Shown: positions 1 to 8,844 of the stretch, one piece after another | Layout: each line of letters begins with the position of its first letter | How positions within the stretch are numbered: the stretch's first letter is position 1 | Origin: an uncultured Bacilli bacterium | GTDB taxonomy: Bacteria > Bacillota_I > Bacilli_A > RF39 > UBA660 | Length of the DNA stretch: 64,000 nt | NCBI GenBank assembly: GCA_947623925.1 | Contig: CANQID010000003.1 | Location: 20,788 to 84,787, forward strand | Reading direction: 5' to 3' | Notes under the pieces: model-generated | What the model was told of the DNA's origin: nothing | Databases searched by the model: none | The model's input: the letters and a program-made list of their open reading frames with translations, nothing else | Translations under genes and position numbers: made by a program

Positions 1-307
1 ATCTTTTTTCTCCATCAGAATAATTAATTAAAGCAATGTTTGATGTTCTATTTGGGTCGTATTCTATTGAAGAAACTGTACCAATTATATTATCTTTATT
101 TCTTTTAAAATCGATAATACGATATTTTCTCTTTTCTCCACCACCACGATGTCTTAATGTAATTTTTCCTTGGTTATTACGACCACCATTTTTCTTTAAT
201 GTTACAACTAGTGATTTTTCTGGTGTATCTTTAGTTATTTCAGTATTAACTAATTTAGACATACCACGAGTACCATTAGTCATAGGTTTAAATGTTTTTA
301 TAGCCAT
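1..307 (-). CDS. rplB: 50S ribosomal protein L2, N-terminal part (cut by window edge)
   Basis: This is the first ~102 codons of ribosomal protein L2, a primary 23S rRNA-binding protein near the peptidyl transferase centre. The reverse strand reads [19 protein letters not shown], followed by a basic [10 protein letters not shown] stretch typical of L2. The ATG at 307 is preceded by a GGAGGGT-type ribosome binding site. It follows rplW by about 11 bases in the canonical S10 operon order. The ORF track does not list it because the frame runs off the window. The identification is secure; the C-terminal part is not visible. Confidence 0.95.
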   Translation of the reverse strand, partial: MAIKTFKPMTNGTRGMSKLVNTEITKDTPEKSLVVTLKKNGGRNNQGKITLRHRGGGEKRKYRIIDFKRNKDNIIGTVSSIEYDPNRTSNIALINYSDGEKR

Positions 308-318
308 GATTACCCTCC

Positions 319-600
319 TTAGTTAAGTTCTATTGAACTACCTTCACTTAGTTTAACAATTGCTTTTTTTACTTTAACAGTTTTACCTGTGTAACGACCT
401 ACTCTTTTTTTCTTAGGTTTTACATTTATTGTATTAACGCTATCTACTTTTACATTAAATACTTTTTCTATTGCTTGTTTAATTTGAGTTTTATTTGCTC
501 TAACATCAACGCTAAATACAATAACATTATTTTTTGCTAAATCAGAACTTTTTTCTGTAACGATTGGTGCTTTTATAATATCTCTATAATTACTCATCAT
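319..600 (-). CDS. rplW: 50S ribosomal protein L23
   Basis: L23 (93 aa) sits at the ribosomal exit tunnel and contacts trigger factor and SRP. The family start ([13 protein letters not shown]) and the basic loop [13 protein letters not shown] are visible, and the length is normal for the family. Its ATG overlaps the last base of the rplD stop (TAATG), so translation is probably coupled to rplD; a GGAGG lies inside the end of rplD. It belongs to the S10 operon between rplD and rplB. Confidence 0.95.
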   Translation of the reverse strand: MMSNYRDIIKAPIVTEKSSDLAKNNVIVFSVDVRANKTQIKQAIEKVFNVKVDSVNTINVKPKKKRVGRYTGKTVKVKKAIVKLSEGSSIELN

Positions 601-1220
601 TAGATAAGCACCTCCTCTATTTGTTTAATAGCTTTTTCTGTTGCTATCATTTTATCTGCTGAAATTATATCTAAAACATTTATTTCATCAGCTTGTAATA
701 AAATAACATTTCTTAAATTACGAGTAGCTAAAATCATATTTTCTGATAATCCATCTACAACTATTAATACATTCTTTTCAGCTTTTAAATTTGATAGTAA
801 TGTTTTAACTTCTTTAGTTTTATTACTTTCTAATTCGAATTTATCTATAACTATTAATTCTTTGTCTTTTGCTTTGCAAGATAGAGCCGCTTTTAAAGCT
901 AATCTTCTTTCTTTGCGGTTCATTTTTTTGCTGTAATCTCTTGGATGTGGTCCAAAAACTACACCACCATGATACCAATGTGGAGCGCGTGTACTTCCTT
1001 GACGAGCACGACCTGTACCTTTTTGTCTCCAAGGCTTTGCTCCTCCTCCACTTACTTCTGAACGTGTTTTTGTATCAGCTGTACCTTGTCTTAATGAATT
1101 TCTTGATAAAGTAATTGCATCATACAATACAGCATCATTTTGTACTTCCCAGATTTCTTTTGATAATGTAATATCGCTTACTTTTTCACCTTTAGTATTT
1201 AATACAGATAATTTAGACAT
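600..1220 (-). CDS. rplD: 50S ribosomal protein L4
   Basis: L4 (206 aa) binds 23S rRNA and lines the exit tunnel; in Enterobacteria it also represses its own operon. The extended internal loop with [20 protein letters not shown] and [21 protein letters not shown] is the L4 signature. Length is standard. A GGAGGAA site precedes the ATG. It lies between rplC and rplW, with a one-base overlap with rplW. Whether this L4 regulates the operon through the leader upstream of rpsJ is unknown. Confidence 0.96.
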   Translation of the reverse strand: MSKLSVLNTKGEKVSDITLSKEIWEVQNDAVLYDAITLSRNSLRQGTADTKTRSEVSGGGAKPWRQKGTGRARQGSTRAPHWYHGGVVFGPHPRDYSKKMNRKERRLALKAALSCKAKDKELIVIDKFELESNKTKEVKTLLSNLKAEKNVLIVVDGLSENMILATRNLRNVILLQADEINVLDIISADKMIATEKAIKQIEEVLI

Positions 1221-1231
1221 CTATATTCCTC

Positions 1232-2026
1232 CTATTCTTCTGTAGCCTCAGAAGTTTCTGATTCTTCAGTAGTTTCTGCTGTTTCTAAAGTTTCTTCAGT
1301 TTCAACTGACTCTGTTTGTTCAACAGTTTCAACTGTTTCTTCTATTTCAGGAGTTGCATATGCATATGAGTTTAATTCCTCTACTTCATTAACTTTTCCT
1401 GGATTTTTAACAGAAGATTTTATAATTACTAAAGATTTTTTAGGTCCTGGTATATTACCTTTAACTAATATTACATTATTTTCTTTATCAACAGCTACTA
1501 CTTCAAGATTTTGAATAGTTACTGTTAATACTCCCATATGTCCTGGTAATTTTTTACCTTTAAAAACACGCATTGGTCTCATTGTTCCCATTGAACCTGG
1601 TCTTCTATGATAATGTGAACCATGTCCCATAGGTCCTCTACTTTGATTATGTCTTTTTATAACACCTTGGAACCCATGACCTTTTGTAGTTCCAGTTACA
1701 TCTACTACTTCACCAGGCTCAAAAATATCTACTGTTATTTCTTGTCCTAATGAATAGTTATTAATGTCTACACCTTTAATTTCTTTAAAGAAGCGCTTAG
1801 GTGTAGTATTTGCTTTGCTAGTATGTCCAGCAGAAGCCTTTGTCGCTAACTTTTCTCTCTTTGTATCAAAACCAAGTTGAATAGCTTCATAACCATCGTT
1901 TTCAATTGTTTTAATTTGAGTAACAATATTTGGTTCAACTTCAACAACAGTTACAGGAACTAATTTACCAGATTTTGTAAATACTTGAGTCATTCCAATT
2001 TTACGACCTAAGATTCCTTTTTTCAT
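1232..2026 (-). CDS. rplC: 50S ribosomal protein L3 with acidic C-terminal extension
   Basis: L3 organises the 3' end of 23S rRNA near the peptidyl transferase centre. The core (residues ~1-208) is typical: [16 protein letters not shown] start and the [13 protein letters not shown] loop. The protein is 264 aa, whereas the family is usually around 210. The extra ~55 residues are almost entirely Glu, Thr, Ser and Val (repeats such as [16 protein letters not shown]) with no Lys or Arg. This acidic tail is unusual for an rRNA-binding protein and is predicted disordered. The frame is continuous to the stop, so it is not an obvious frameshift. S10 operon member. Confidence 0.95.
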   Translation of the reverse strand: MKKGILGRKIGMTQVFTKSGKLVPVTVVEVEPNIVTQIKTIENDGYEAIQLGFDTKREKLATKASAGHTSKANTTPKRFFKEIKGVDINNYSLGQEITVDIFEPGEVVDVTGTTKGHGFQGVIKRHNQSRGPMGHGSHYHRRPGSMGTMRPMRVFKGKKLPGHMGVLTVTIQNLEVVAVDKENNVILVKGNIPGPKKSLVIIKSSVKNPGKVNEVEELNSYAYATPEIEETVETVEQTESVETEETLETAETTEESETSEATEE

Positions 2027-2036
2027 ATTTTTCCTC

Positions 2037-2345
2037 CTATAATATTATTTTAATATCTACTCCACTTGGAATATCTAAATGAGTTAAAGCCTCTATAGTT
2101 TCCTTGCTTGGATTTATGATATCAATTAGTCTTTTGTGTGTTCTTTTTTCAAATTGTTCACGTGAATCTTTATACTTGTGAACTGCTCTTAAAATTGTGA
2201 TTTTTTCAATTTCAGTTGGAAGTGGGATAGGTCCACTTACTTCTCCACCTGTTCTTTTCACAGTTTCAATTATTGTAGCACAAGCAGCATCAACACTTTT
2301 GTGTTCAAATGATCTCAATTTGATACGAACTTTAGTTTTAGACAT
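2037..2345 (-). CDS. rpsJ: 30S ribosomal protein S10
   Basis: S10 (102 aa) is a 30S head protein and, as NusE, a partner of NusB in antitermination. The sequence shows the family pattern [33 protein letters not shown] and the RTHKRLIDI loop. It is the first gene of the operon. The ATG follows a strong GAGGAGG site. A long leader and a consensus-like promoter lie upstream. Confidence 0.97.
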   Translation of the reverse strand: MSKTKVRIKLRSFEHKSVDAACATIIETVKRTGGEVSGPIPLPTEIEKITILRAVHKYKDSREQFEKRTHKRLIDIINPSKETIEALTHLDIPSGVDIKIIL

Positions 2346-2468
2346 TTGTATCCTCCTCTCGCCTATATCCAGTATAGACTTGCTCCGTGTAAAAACCTGA
2401 ATGCCAATTGTTTTATTACAACTTAACCTGGTGTTTCAGCAACCTCACACATCATAGCATGCCACACA
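2346..2468 (-). promoter_or_regulatory. S10 operon 5' leader
   Basis: About 120 bases separate the predicted transcription start from rpsJ. The stretch is clearly less AT-rich than the surrounding intergenic DNA and contains segments such as TTTTTACACGGAGCAAG and ATATAGGCGAGAGGAGG. To me these resemble the conserved S10 leader seen in other Bacillota (memory-based, not searched). Short inverted pairs such as CTATACTGGATATAG suggest local hairpins. It probably folds and may carry translational or attenuation control of the operon; the ligand (r-protein or antiterminator) cannot be read from the sequence. Confidence 0.55.
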
Positions 2469-2474
2469 TTCAAA

Positions 2475-2503
2475 ATTATACACAATTATTATATGAAAAT
2501 CAA
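2475..2503 (-). promoter_or_regulatory. Promoter of the S10 operon
   Basis: On the minus strand TTGATT (-35) and a perfect TATAAT (-10) are separated by exactly 17 bases. This fits a SigA-type housekeeping promoter for rpsJ-rplC-rplD-rplW-rplB, with start near 2468. Confidence 0.8.
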
Positions 2504-2730
2504 TAGATTTTTAGAATTTTTTTAATAATTTTTTAAATTTTGCATAAAAAAATTTTTCTGTACTTTTATCTTTATAATATATTTATCTTTATAATATATT
2601 TTTGTTCTATTTTTTGATAATTCTAAACTTTAAACTTACTACTTATTTTAACATTACATTTGTTAGAATAATTTTAATGCATTAAATTAAATATTTAATG
2701 TTTTTCATATAATTAAATGGGTGAGCATGC
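2504..2730. other. AT-rich intergenic region between divergent S10 operon and small ORF
   Basis: No gene is visible here. There is a 17-bp perfect tandem duplication (TTTATCTTTATAATATA at 2565-2581 and 2582-2598). An 8-bp inverted repeat CATTAAAT/ATTTAATG lies at 2680-2700, just upstream of the small plus-strand ORF. The latter could be an operator or a weak hairpin. A poor promoter candidate for the plus-strand gene is TTGTTA with TAAATT 17 bases downstream. Confidence 0.4.
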
Positions 2731-3057
2731 ATGAATCTAGTTCCTAATATAAACGCAAAAACATTCACTTTAAGTGCAATCGTGATTGGATATATATTAA
2801 TTGATAATTCAACCCCGGCAGAGCAAAATTCATTAGGAAACTGGTTTATGCTAATAGGGCAAGTTCTTTGTACAAATTCTGCACAACAACAAGTAATAAA
2901 CAATCGAACTAATAAATCAAATTCGTCTAATAGGCACATTATAAATGATGACAATATTAACAATTCTTCTGATAATGTTGAAGAACAAATAGAAATGATT
3001 AAAAAGGTGATAAATGCGATGAAAACCGAGATTGAAAATTTAAAAAACAAATTATAA
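2731..3057 (+). CDS. Small conserved-looking protein, one membrane segment plus coiled coil, function unknown
   Basis: 108 aa. Residues ~10-25 (TFTLSAIVIGYILID) and ~37-47 (NWFMLIGQVLC) are hydrophobic. A polar Asn-rich linker (~53-78) and a C-terminal helix with heptad-like pattern (EEQIEMIKKVINAMKTEIENLKNKL) follow. I have an impression of similar small proteins in uncultured Bacilli but cannot name a family. It is the only plus-strand gene left of the origin, transcribed against replication. A weak GGGTGAG site precedes the ATG. It converges with the surface operon's membrane gene. Coding bias and the amphipathic C-terminus support a real gene. Confidence 0.7.
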   Translation: MNLVPNINAKTFTLSAIVIGYILIDNSTPAEQNSLGNWFMLIGQVLCTNSAQQQVINNRTNKSNSSNRHIINDDNINNSSDNVEEQIEMIKKVINAMKTEIENLKNKL

Positions 3058-3079
3058 AAAGCAACAATTAAATGTTGCT
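3046..3079 (-). terminator. Terminator of the pilin-sortase operon
   Basis: An AGCAACA/TGTTGCT hairpin (3060-3079) overlaps the stop codon of the last operon gene and is followed on the minus strand by a TTTTATAATTTG run. It may also slow transcription from the converging small gene. Confidence 0.5.
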
Positions 3080-3802
3080 ATCATGGTTTAAATTATCAAT
3101 ATTTTCTTTGCTAATATGAGTTTCAAATTCATTATATGATTTGTTTATTTGTTCTTCTTCGTTTATATCTTTTATATTATTTTTCTTATTCATTTTATTA
3201 TTTATAGGTAAACTAACTATTTTTCTATATATTAAAATTAGAGATACTATTATAAAATTAAGTACGAACATTATTGTACTAGCTTGTATAAGAATTCTAA
3301 ATGTTTGATTTGAATATATAGACATTTGTGAAAAGAAATCCAAATTATTTTTTACCACTACATCTAATATCATGAAAAAAAACAAATACGTACAACAGAA
3401 ACAAAATACATTAACTACATTAATGAATAAATTTGATCTTGAACTTAAAAATTTTAATTTACTATATTTATCAAATAAACTTAATACTGTATTAATATTT
3501 AGCACTACAAACATTAAAAAATATATCGCTACATTTGGAAAATATATTAAATTAAATATTAAATCAACTAACTTATCAAAAAGATACAATAAAAATTTTC
3601 CATAATATCCAAATAGCAATATAATTAGAATTGCATATATTAAAAATAAGACATGCCTTACTTTTTTATTTTTTTTAATCATAAATACAATCATCATAAT
3701 CAAAGAAAGTGCAAAGAATATAAATAATTCTAAATAAAAAGGTGTTGTAAATATCAAAACTAATATAGAATAAAGATTTTGTAAAAAGTTAGTTTCTTCC
3801 AT
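3068..3802 (-). CDS. Multi-pass membrane protein in the sortase operon, function unknown
   Basis: 244 aa with about five hydrophobic segments, at roughly residues 17-42, 48-75, 78-110, 128-150 and 165-192. The C-terminal ~45 residues are polar and rich in Asn, Lys and Glu. I do not recognise a family. It lies 15 bases downstream of the sortase and is preceded by an AGAAGGTG site, so it is probably co-transcribed with sortase and pilin. It may help sortase or pilin handling in the membrane (inference from position only). No catalytic motif is visible. Confidence 0.75.
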   Translation of the reverse strand: MEETNFLQNLYSILVLIFTTPFYLELFIFFALSLIMMIVFMIKKNKKVRHVLFLIYAILIILLFGYYGKFLLYLFDKLVDLIFNLIYFPNVAIYFLMFVVLNINTVLSLFDKYSKLKFLSSRSNLFINVVNVFCFCCTYLFFFMILDVVVKNNLDFFSQMSIYSNQTFRILIQASTIMFVLNFIIVSLILIYRKIVSLPINNKMNKKNNIKDINEEEQINKSYNEFETHISKENIDNLNHDSNI

Positions 3803-3817
3803 TTTAACACCTTCTAT

Positions 3818-4480
3818 TTAAATTCTTTCAAAAATATATATTGATTGTAAAGTATTTGAGTTTTTTGTACAAGTAATTAAAGTTAATACTGTCTTACTAT
3901 TATTTCTATAAATTATCAAGTTCCCCGTTTTAGGTTGTGTGTAAACATTAACAAGTTCATATTTATATTCAACGTTATTGTATTTTATATAAGCAACATC
4001 TCCAATTTTTAAATCGCTTAATCTCTTAAAATATGCTCTATAACTTGTTCCATTGTGTCCAGCCAACATTACATTTCCTAATTCCTCATCCGGATAACTT
4101 GACTTAGATAAAATCATTACATTTTTATCTACTGTATTATTTTTAGAATTTTTATCATAAAATCCTTTTTCTAATTTTATTTTTGGGATTTTTAATACTC
4201 CTATATAAGATTCTTTGTTTGAAGTAGATTGACTATTTTTAGAAGGCTTTTCTTCATCATCAATTTGTTCATTATTTTCTTCTACTATTTCAGGCTGATT
4301 TTCTATTTGTTCATCTTTTTCTTCTAAATATTCTACTTTAACATCATTACTTGCGTCTAAAAGAGTTAAGGCCATTGTTTCAAAGGCCTTATTCTTTTTT
4401 TCATTTTTATATGGTATAAGAATAACTGTCAATCCTAAAACCATTAATATTAAAAATATAAATACAACTATTTTATTCAA
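3818..4480 (-). CDS. Sortase (cysteine transpeptidase)
   Basis: Sortases cut LPXTG-type motifs and attach the protein to a cell-wall amine or pilin lysine. This 220-aa protein has an N-terminal membrane anchor (residues ~4-23), an acidic linker (~45-85) and a sortase barrel. Catalytic residues are visible: His142 in LAGHNG, Cys204 in TLITCTKN and Arg219 in the terminal FERI. The lone N-terminal anchor with no lid or C-terminal helix argues against a classical class C pilin polymerase; class D or E-like is possible. The start is TTG, sharing four bases (TTGA) with the pilin stop, which implies coupling. The adjacent pilin is the likely substrate. Confidence 0.9.
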   Translation of the reverse strand: MNKIVVFIFLILMVLGLTVILIPYKNEKKNKAFETMALTLLDASNDVKVEYLEEKDEQIENQPEIVEENNEQIDDEEKPSKNSQSTSNKESYIGVLKIPKIKLEKGFYDKNSKNNTVDKNVMILSKSSYPDEELGNVMLAGHNGTSYRAYFKRLSDLKIGDVAYIKYNNVEYKYELVNVYTQPKTGNLIIYRNNSKTVLTLITCTKNSNTLQSIYIFERI

Positions 4481-6660
4481 AATTGTTCACTTTTACGTTT
4501 TCTTATATAGAAATATGTTCCTGCTATTCCTGACACTAATATAACTCCCCCAACTACATAAATCATCATTGAAGTAAAGCTTCCAGTATCTGGAACAGGC
4601 ACTATAGTTAAACTATCATAGATTGTTACAACTTGTACTTTATCAGTACCTTCTACTGTGAAGGTAATAGGTTCTGCCTTATCATATCCTTCTGGTGCAG
4701 TTACCTCTTCCACTGTATATTCTTCCCCTATAATTAAGCGTTCAACTACATATGGCTCAGTAGTACTAATCCATCTTTCGATTACTTCACCATTTTTATT
4801 TTTTAAGACTAACTCTGCTCCTGCTATAATTTCAGAAGTATCCTTGTCTTTCTTTGGGAAAGTTACAGTTGTTGGTTTATTTACCATTACAACAGGTTTA
4901 TCTACTTTACCATCTTTTACGTCAAATACAACTGCAGTAGTTGTTTTTATATAACCTTTTGGTGCAATAGTTTCTGATAAAGAGTATGTTCCGTCCTTTA
5001 AGCCTTTAACTATATGAACTTTATCAGTTGAATCCCATTCTTCAATTACTTTTCCAGTAACAACATCTTTTAACACCAAATGAGCACCAGGTAGTTCTTC
5101 TCCTGTAGTTGCATCTTGTTTACTTATTTCAATTTCATTTAAAGCATTTTTCATTGTAAATGTATTTGCATCTGCAGAAGAAGTCGAAGATATTTTTCTA
5201 GTTACTTTTTCTTTATTTAAAACATATCCATCTGGTGCTTTCAATTCTTCTAATGTACATGTATCTCCAGGACTAATTTTATTACCTTTTGCATCAGTAC
5301 CATTTATATAAGTATATTCATTAGTTGTAGTAAACTCCTTACTATAACCAGATGTACAGCTAAATCTCATTTTTGCGCCACTTAAATTCTTACCATTTTC
5401 ATCTTGCTTTACTATTCTAATATTAACTTTGTAATTGATTGCTTTAAATTCTAAAGTTTCACCAGCTTTAAGAGTTTTAGTTTGTTTAATCATAGTAACA
5501 AATCCATCTGGCGTTTCTATTTCTTCTAATGTTACTGTTCCGGGAGCTAAATCATATACATCATGAGCATTACCATCAGTTGTCCATGTAAATGTTTTTC
5601 CAGTTGAATCTGTTAATTTTAATTTTGCACCACTTACAGGTTTATTATCTTCATCTACTTTTTCAACTTTAACATGAGTTCTTGTAAAAGATACTGTCTT
5701 ACCTGTCCCTATTGCTTCATCATATTTAATTGGTACTAATAAATTTTGATAATCATAACGATCTAATGGTTTAGTAGCAGATGTTTTGTATAAATATGTT
5801 TTATAAGTTGATCTTTTAACACTTGCAGTAACCGTAATGTTACCAGTTAATGAATTAAGTCTACTAACTGGTAAATTCAAAGTTATTGTCTTACCATTTC
5901 TACTTAGTACCCCAGATTCATCACCAAATCCACTTTTTGAAGAAATTGTAACATTATATATATTAGATACAGGTTCATCAGTATCAATTGTAATGGTAGA
6001 TGTAAGTTTTGTTCTATCACTTGAATAGTTCATACTATTACTACCAGTTAAAGCTATAGTTAATGAAGTTTTCTTGGCAGAAAGTGCATTATTAGCTAAA
6101 TTTTTTATTTTTGAATATAATTTATATTGATCTGTGTAATTTGTTGCTTCTAATGAAGCTTTCTTAAATGTTGCAGGTAAATTGCCTTCTTCACTATCTG
6201 AAACCCCATTTGCAAGATCTTGATACCACCATAAAGCAACTTGTGTAACATAATATGCTTGATCTTCAGTAACACCTAATTTTGCTGCTGTACCGTTTTC
6301 AATTAAATATAAATATGCATATTTAGTCTGTTCTGAAATTTTATTTAAAGTATATGCATCGTCACCCCATGCACCAACTTGATATGGTGTTCCTTGTTTT
6401 TCCATACAATATGCAGCTCTAGATTCTCCATTTACTGTTACATATTGTTTTGGAAGTTTAATGGATTCCTCCCAATTACCATCATTATCTTTAATAAAAG
6501 CTAACCAATCTTCACCGTATTCATCAGCCTGTGAAGTTTTTGTTTTATCTATTGTCACCGTACTAGGTGCTGTTTCAGCACTTACAGTATTTACAGCAAA
6601 AAAAACTGAAAATATTAATAATAACAAAGACATTTTCTTTAAAAATCCACTATTTTTCAT
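4477..6660 (-). CDS. Thioester-domain surface pilin/adhesin with four Cna-B repeats and sorting signal
   Basis: 727 aa. A signal peptide (residues 1-28, ending VNTVSA) is followed by a TQXA-type thioester domain: Cys85 in AAYCMEKQG and Gln140 in VTQVALWWY should form the internal Cys-Gln bond used for covalent host binding. Four Cna-B/SpaA-like domains follow at ~329-410, 412-507, 508-595 and 597-683, each with an (I/V)xKxD start and an E-x-x-(A/T)P(D/E/K)G(Y/F) end, so isopeptide bonds are likely. The C-terminus has VPDTG (689-693), a hydrophobic span and KRKSEQF: a sorting signal with Val and not Leu in the first position. It heads an operon with the sortase. Confidence 0.92.
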   Translation of the reverse strand: MKNSGFLKKMSLLLLIFSVFFAVNTVSAETAPSTVTIDKTKTSQADEYGEDWLAFIKDNDGNWEESIKLPKQYVTVNGESRAAYCMEKQGTPYQVGAWGDDAYTLNKISEQTKYAYLYLIENGTAAKLGVTEDQAYYVTQVALWWYQDLANGVSDSEEGNLPATFKKASLEATNYTDQYKLYSKIKNLANNALSAKKTSLTIALTGSNSMNYSSDRTKLTSTITIDTDEPVSNIYNVTISSKSGFGDESGVLSRNGKTITLNLPVSRLNSLTGNITVTASVKRSTYKTYLYKTSATKPLDRYDYQNLLVPIKYDEAIGTGKTVSFTRTHVKVEKVDEDNKPVSGAKLKLTDSTGKTFTWTTDGNAHDVYDLAPGTVTLEEIETPDGFVTMIKQTKTLKAGETLEFKAINYKVNIRIVKQDENGKNLSGAKMRFSCTSGYSKEFTTTNEYTYINGTDAKGNKISPGDTCTLEELKAPDGYVLNKEKVTRKISSTSSADANTFTMKNALNEIEISKQDATTGEELPGAHLVLKDVVTGKVIEEWDSTDKVHIVKGLKDGTYSLSETIAPKGYIKTTTAVVFDVKDGKVDKPVVMVNKPTTVTFPKKDKDTSEIIAGAELVLKNKNGEVIERWISTTEPYVVERLIIGEEYTVEEVTAPEGYDKAEPITFTVEGTDKVQVVTIYDSLTIVPVPDTGSFTSMMIYVVGGVILVSGIAGTYFYIRKRKSEQF

Positions 6661-6686
6661 ATTTCTACCATCCTATTCTAAGAATT

Positions 6687-6714
6687 ATTATAACACACAT
6701 TCGACATATTTCAA
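6687..6714 (-). promoter_or_regulatory. Promoter of the pilin-sortase operon
   Basis: TTGAAA and a perfect TATAAT separated by 16 bases on the minus strand, 27 bases upstream of the pilin ATG; an AGGATGG ribosome site follows. Confidence 0.65.
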
Positions 6715-6826
6715 GTATTTTTGACATTGATATATAAAAAAGTGTAAAGTTATTATTTATAATAAACATTTATATTATGTGTACAATATAAAAAAATATT
6801 TAACCTTTTAAAATTTTAAAAATTTT

Positions 6827-6856
6827 AAAAAAAGAACTAGATTATTTATCTAATTC
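6827..6856 (-). terminator. ftsH terminator overlapping the stop codon
   Basis: A nine-pair hairpin (GAATTAGAT/ATCTAGTTC, one G-U pair) spans the end of ftsH and is followed by seven T on the minus strand. Confidence 0.7.
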
Positions 6857-8830
6857 CTTAATCAATTCTTCCTTATTCATTTTAGAATAACCCTTTATTC
6901 CTTTTTCTTTAGCTAAATCTTTTAATTCAGTTAAAGTCAAATCCTCTAATGAAGCTGTCTTAAACTCACTAAAATCTTTTTCATCATCTTCATCAGGTAA
7001 ACAACCATTTTCAACTAAATAATCAATTTGTTCTTTTGTTATAGTTTCTTTTTCAAGTAAAGTTTCAGCAATTAAATCCAATAATTTTCTATTTTCCTTT
7101 ATTATTTCAACAGCTTTTTTATAACATTCATCGATTATTTTTCTCATTTCTTGGTCTATTTCATAAGCAACTTGAGATGAGAAATTTCTACTTTTATTAT
7201 AATCTCTACCTAAGAAAACACTACCTTCATCATTACTTTCTAATTGAAGTGGTCCTAAACTACTCATACCATATTCAGTTACCATAGCACGAGCAATTTT
7301 AGTAGCCTGTTGAAAATCGTTATGAGCACCTGTTGTAACTTCACCAAATATTAATTCCTCAGCTACTCTACCACCTAATAAACCTGTAATTCTTTCCAAT
7401 AATTCCTTTTTAGTAGAAGTAAATCTTTCCTCTTTTGGTTGCATCATAGTATATCCACCTGCATAACCTCTAGGAATTATAGTTATTTTTTGAACATCAT
7501 TTGCACCATCTAATTTTATACCTAAAACAGCATGGCCTGATTCGTGATATGCAACTAACTTCTTATCATTTTCAGTATATTTTTTAGAAACCTTAGCTGG
7601 ACCCATTAAAACCCTATCTTGAGCCTCATCTAATTCAGACATAGTTATACACTGTTTACCTCTTCTAACGGCAAGTAAAGCGGCTTCATTTAACAAATTC
7701 TCTAAATCAGCTCCACTAAATCCTACAGTTCTTGCAGCTATATAATCCAAGTTTATGTTTTTAGAAAATATTTTATTTTGAGCATGAACTTTTAATATTT
7801 CGGCTCTACCTTTAGCATCAGGTAAATTAACTTGAACTTGTCTATCAAAACGGCCTGGTCTAAGTAAAGCAGGATCTAGTACATCTGGTCTATTTGTTGC
7901 TGCAATTATAATAATACCTTCATTAGCACCAAATCCATCCATTTCTGTTAATAATTGGTTTAATGTTTGTTCTCTTTCATCATGTCCGCCACCAAGACCT
8001 GCGCCTCTTTGTCTACCTACAGCATCAATTTCATCTATAAATATTAAACAAGGTGCATTTTGTTTTGCTTGTTTAAACATGTCTCTAACACGGCTTGCTC
8101 CAACACCTACAAATAACTCAACAAACTCAGAACCACTTATATAGAAAAATGGAACATTAGCTTCACCTGCAACAGCACGTGCTAAAAGAGTTTTACCTGT
8201 TCCCGGAGGGCCTACAAGTAGTACACCTTTTGGTATTCTTGCCCCCATCTTTTGAAATTTAGCAGGGGATTTTAAGAAATCTATTAATTCCTCTACTTCT
8301 TGTTTTTCTTCAGTTAAACCTGCAACTTGTTTAAATGTTACTTTCTTGTTATTTTCACTTAAATGTGCTTTACTTTTTCCAAAGTCCATAGATTTATTTG
8401 CTCCACCCATTTGTCTACTTATAAAGAAGAAAGCAAAACCTATTAATATTACCATAGGTAATATATTTATAATGAATAATAATACTGGGCTAGATCCGGG
8501 ATCGTCAATAGTATCTAACTTAAAATTATATTCCTTTTGGAAGGAAAGTAATTCAGTTATTACTTCTTCAGCAAGTGGCATCTTAAAAGTAAAATACTCA
8601 TTTTCATTATATCCTTCCATTGTACCTTGAACTTCATACAATCTAGAATTTGAATTAGGTATAATTGTTATTTCTTTTACTTTATTTTCAGAAACTGCTG
8701 TTAAAAATTGTTGATAATCTATTACATTAACTTTTTGATTTGCAACATTAAAAAAATATAAAATTCCTAGCATTACTAAAAATAAGAATATATAAGGTAA
8801 TATACCTTTTTTAACTGCTTTTTTATTCAC
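6842..8830 (-). CDS. ftsH: ATP-dependent zinc metalloprotease FtsH
   Basis: Membrane AAA+ protease that degrades misfolded membrane proteins and regulators. Two N-terminal membrane segments (~10-28 and ~114-137 from the chosen start) flank an extracytoplasmic domain. Walker A GPPGTGKT, Walker B LIFIDEID, the arginine-finger region RPGRFDR and the zinc site HESGH (~429-433) are intact. The chosen start is GTG at 8830, preceded by AAAGGAAG at 7 bases; the ORF-track start (GTG at 8854) lies inside tilS without a good site. The last ~35 residues ([20 protein letters not shown]...) look like a SAP/Rho-N-type helix-loop-helix, which is unusual for FtsH. Follows tilS as in Bacillus, without hpt between them. 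Confidence 0.96.
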   Translation of the reverse strand: MNKKAVKKGILPYIFLFLVMLGILYFFNVANQKVNVIDYQQFLTAVSENKVKEITIIPNSNSRLYEVQGTMEGYNENEYFTFKMPLAEEVITELLSFQKEYNFKLDTIDDPGSSPVLLFIINILPMVILIGFAFFFISRQMGGANKSMDFGKSKAHLSENNKKVTFKQVAGLTEEKQEVEELIDFLKSPAKFQKMGARIPKGVLLVGPPGTGKTLLARAVAGEANVPFFYISGSEFVELFVGVGASRVRDMFKQAKQNAPCLIFIDEIDAVGRQRGAGLGGGHDEREQTLNQLLTEMDGFGANEGIIIIAATNRPDVLDPALLRPGRFDRQVQVNLPDAKGRAEILKVHAQNKIFSKNINLDYIAARTVGFSGADLENLLNEAALLAVRRGKQCITMSELDEAQDRVLMGPAKVSKKYTENDKKLVAYHESGHAVLGIKLDGANDVQKITIIPRGYAGGYTMMQPKEERFTSTKKELLERITGLLGGRVAEELIFGEVTTGAHNDFQQATKIARAMVTEYGMSSLGPLQLESNDEGSVFLGRDYNKSRNFSSQVAYEIDQEMRKIIDECYKKAVEIIKENRKLLDLIAETLLEKETITKEQIDYLVENGCLPDEDDEKDFSEFKTASLEDLTLTELKDLAKEKGIKGYSKMNKEELIKELDK

Positions 8831-8844
8831 AAATCTCTTCCTTT

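Noticed and set aside
3372-3605. 77-aa plus-strand ORF
   Set aside because: Shadow of the minus-strand membrane gene; no ribosome site and poor composition.
4658-4954. 98-aa plus-strand ORF
   Set aside because: Antisense shadow of the Cna-B repeats of the pilin gene.
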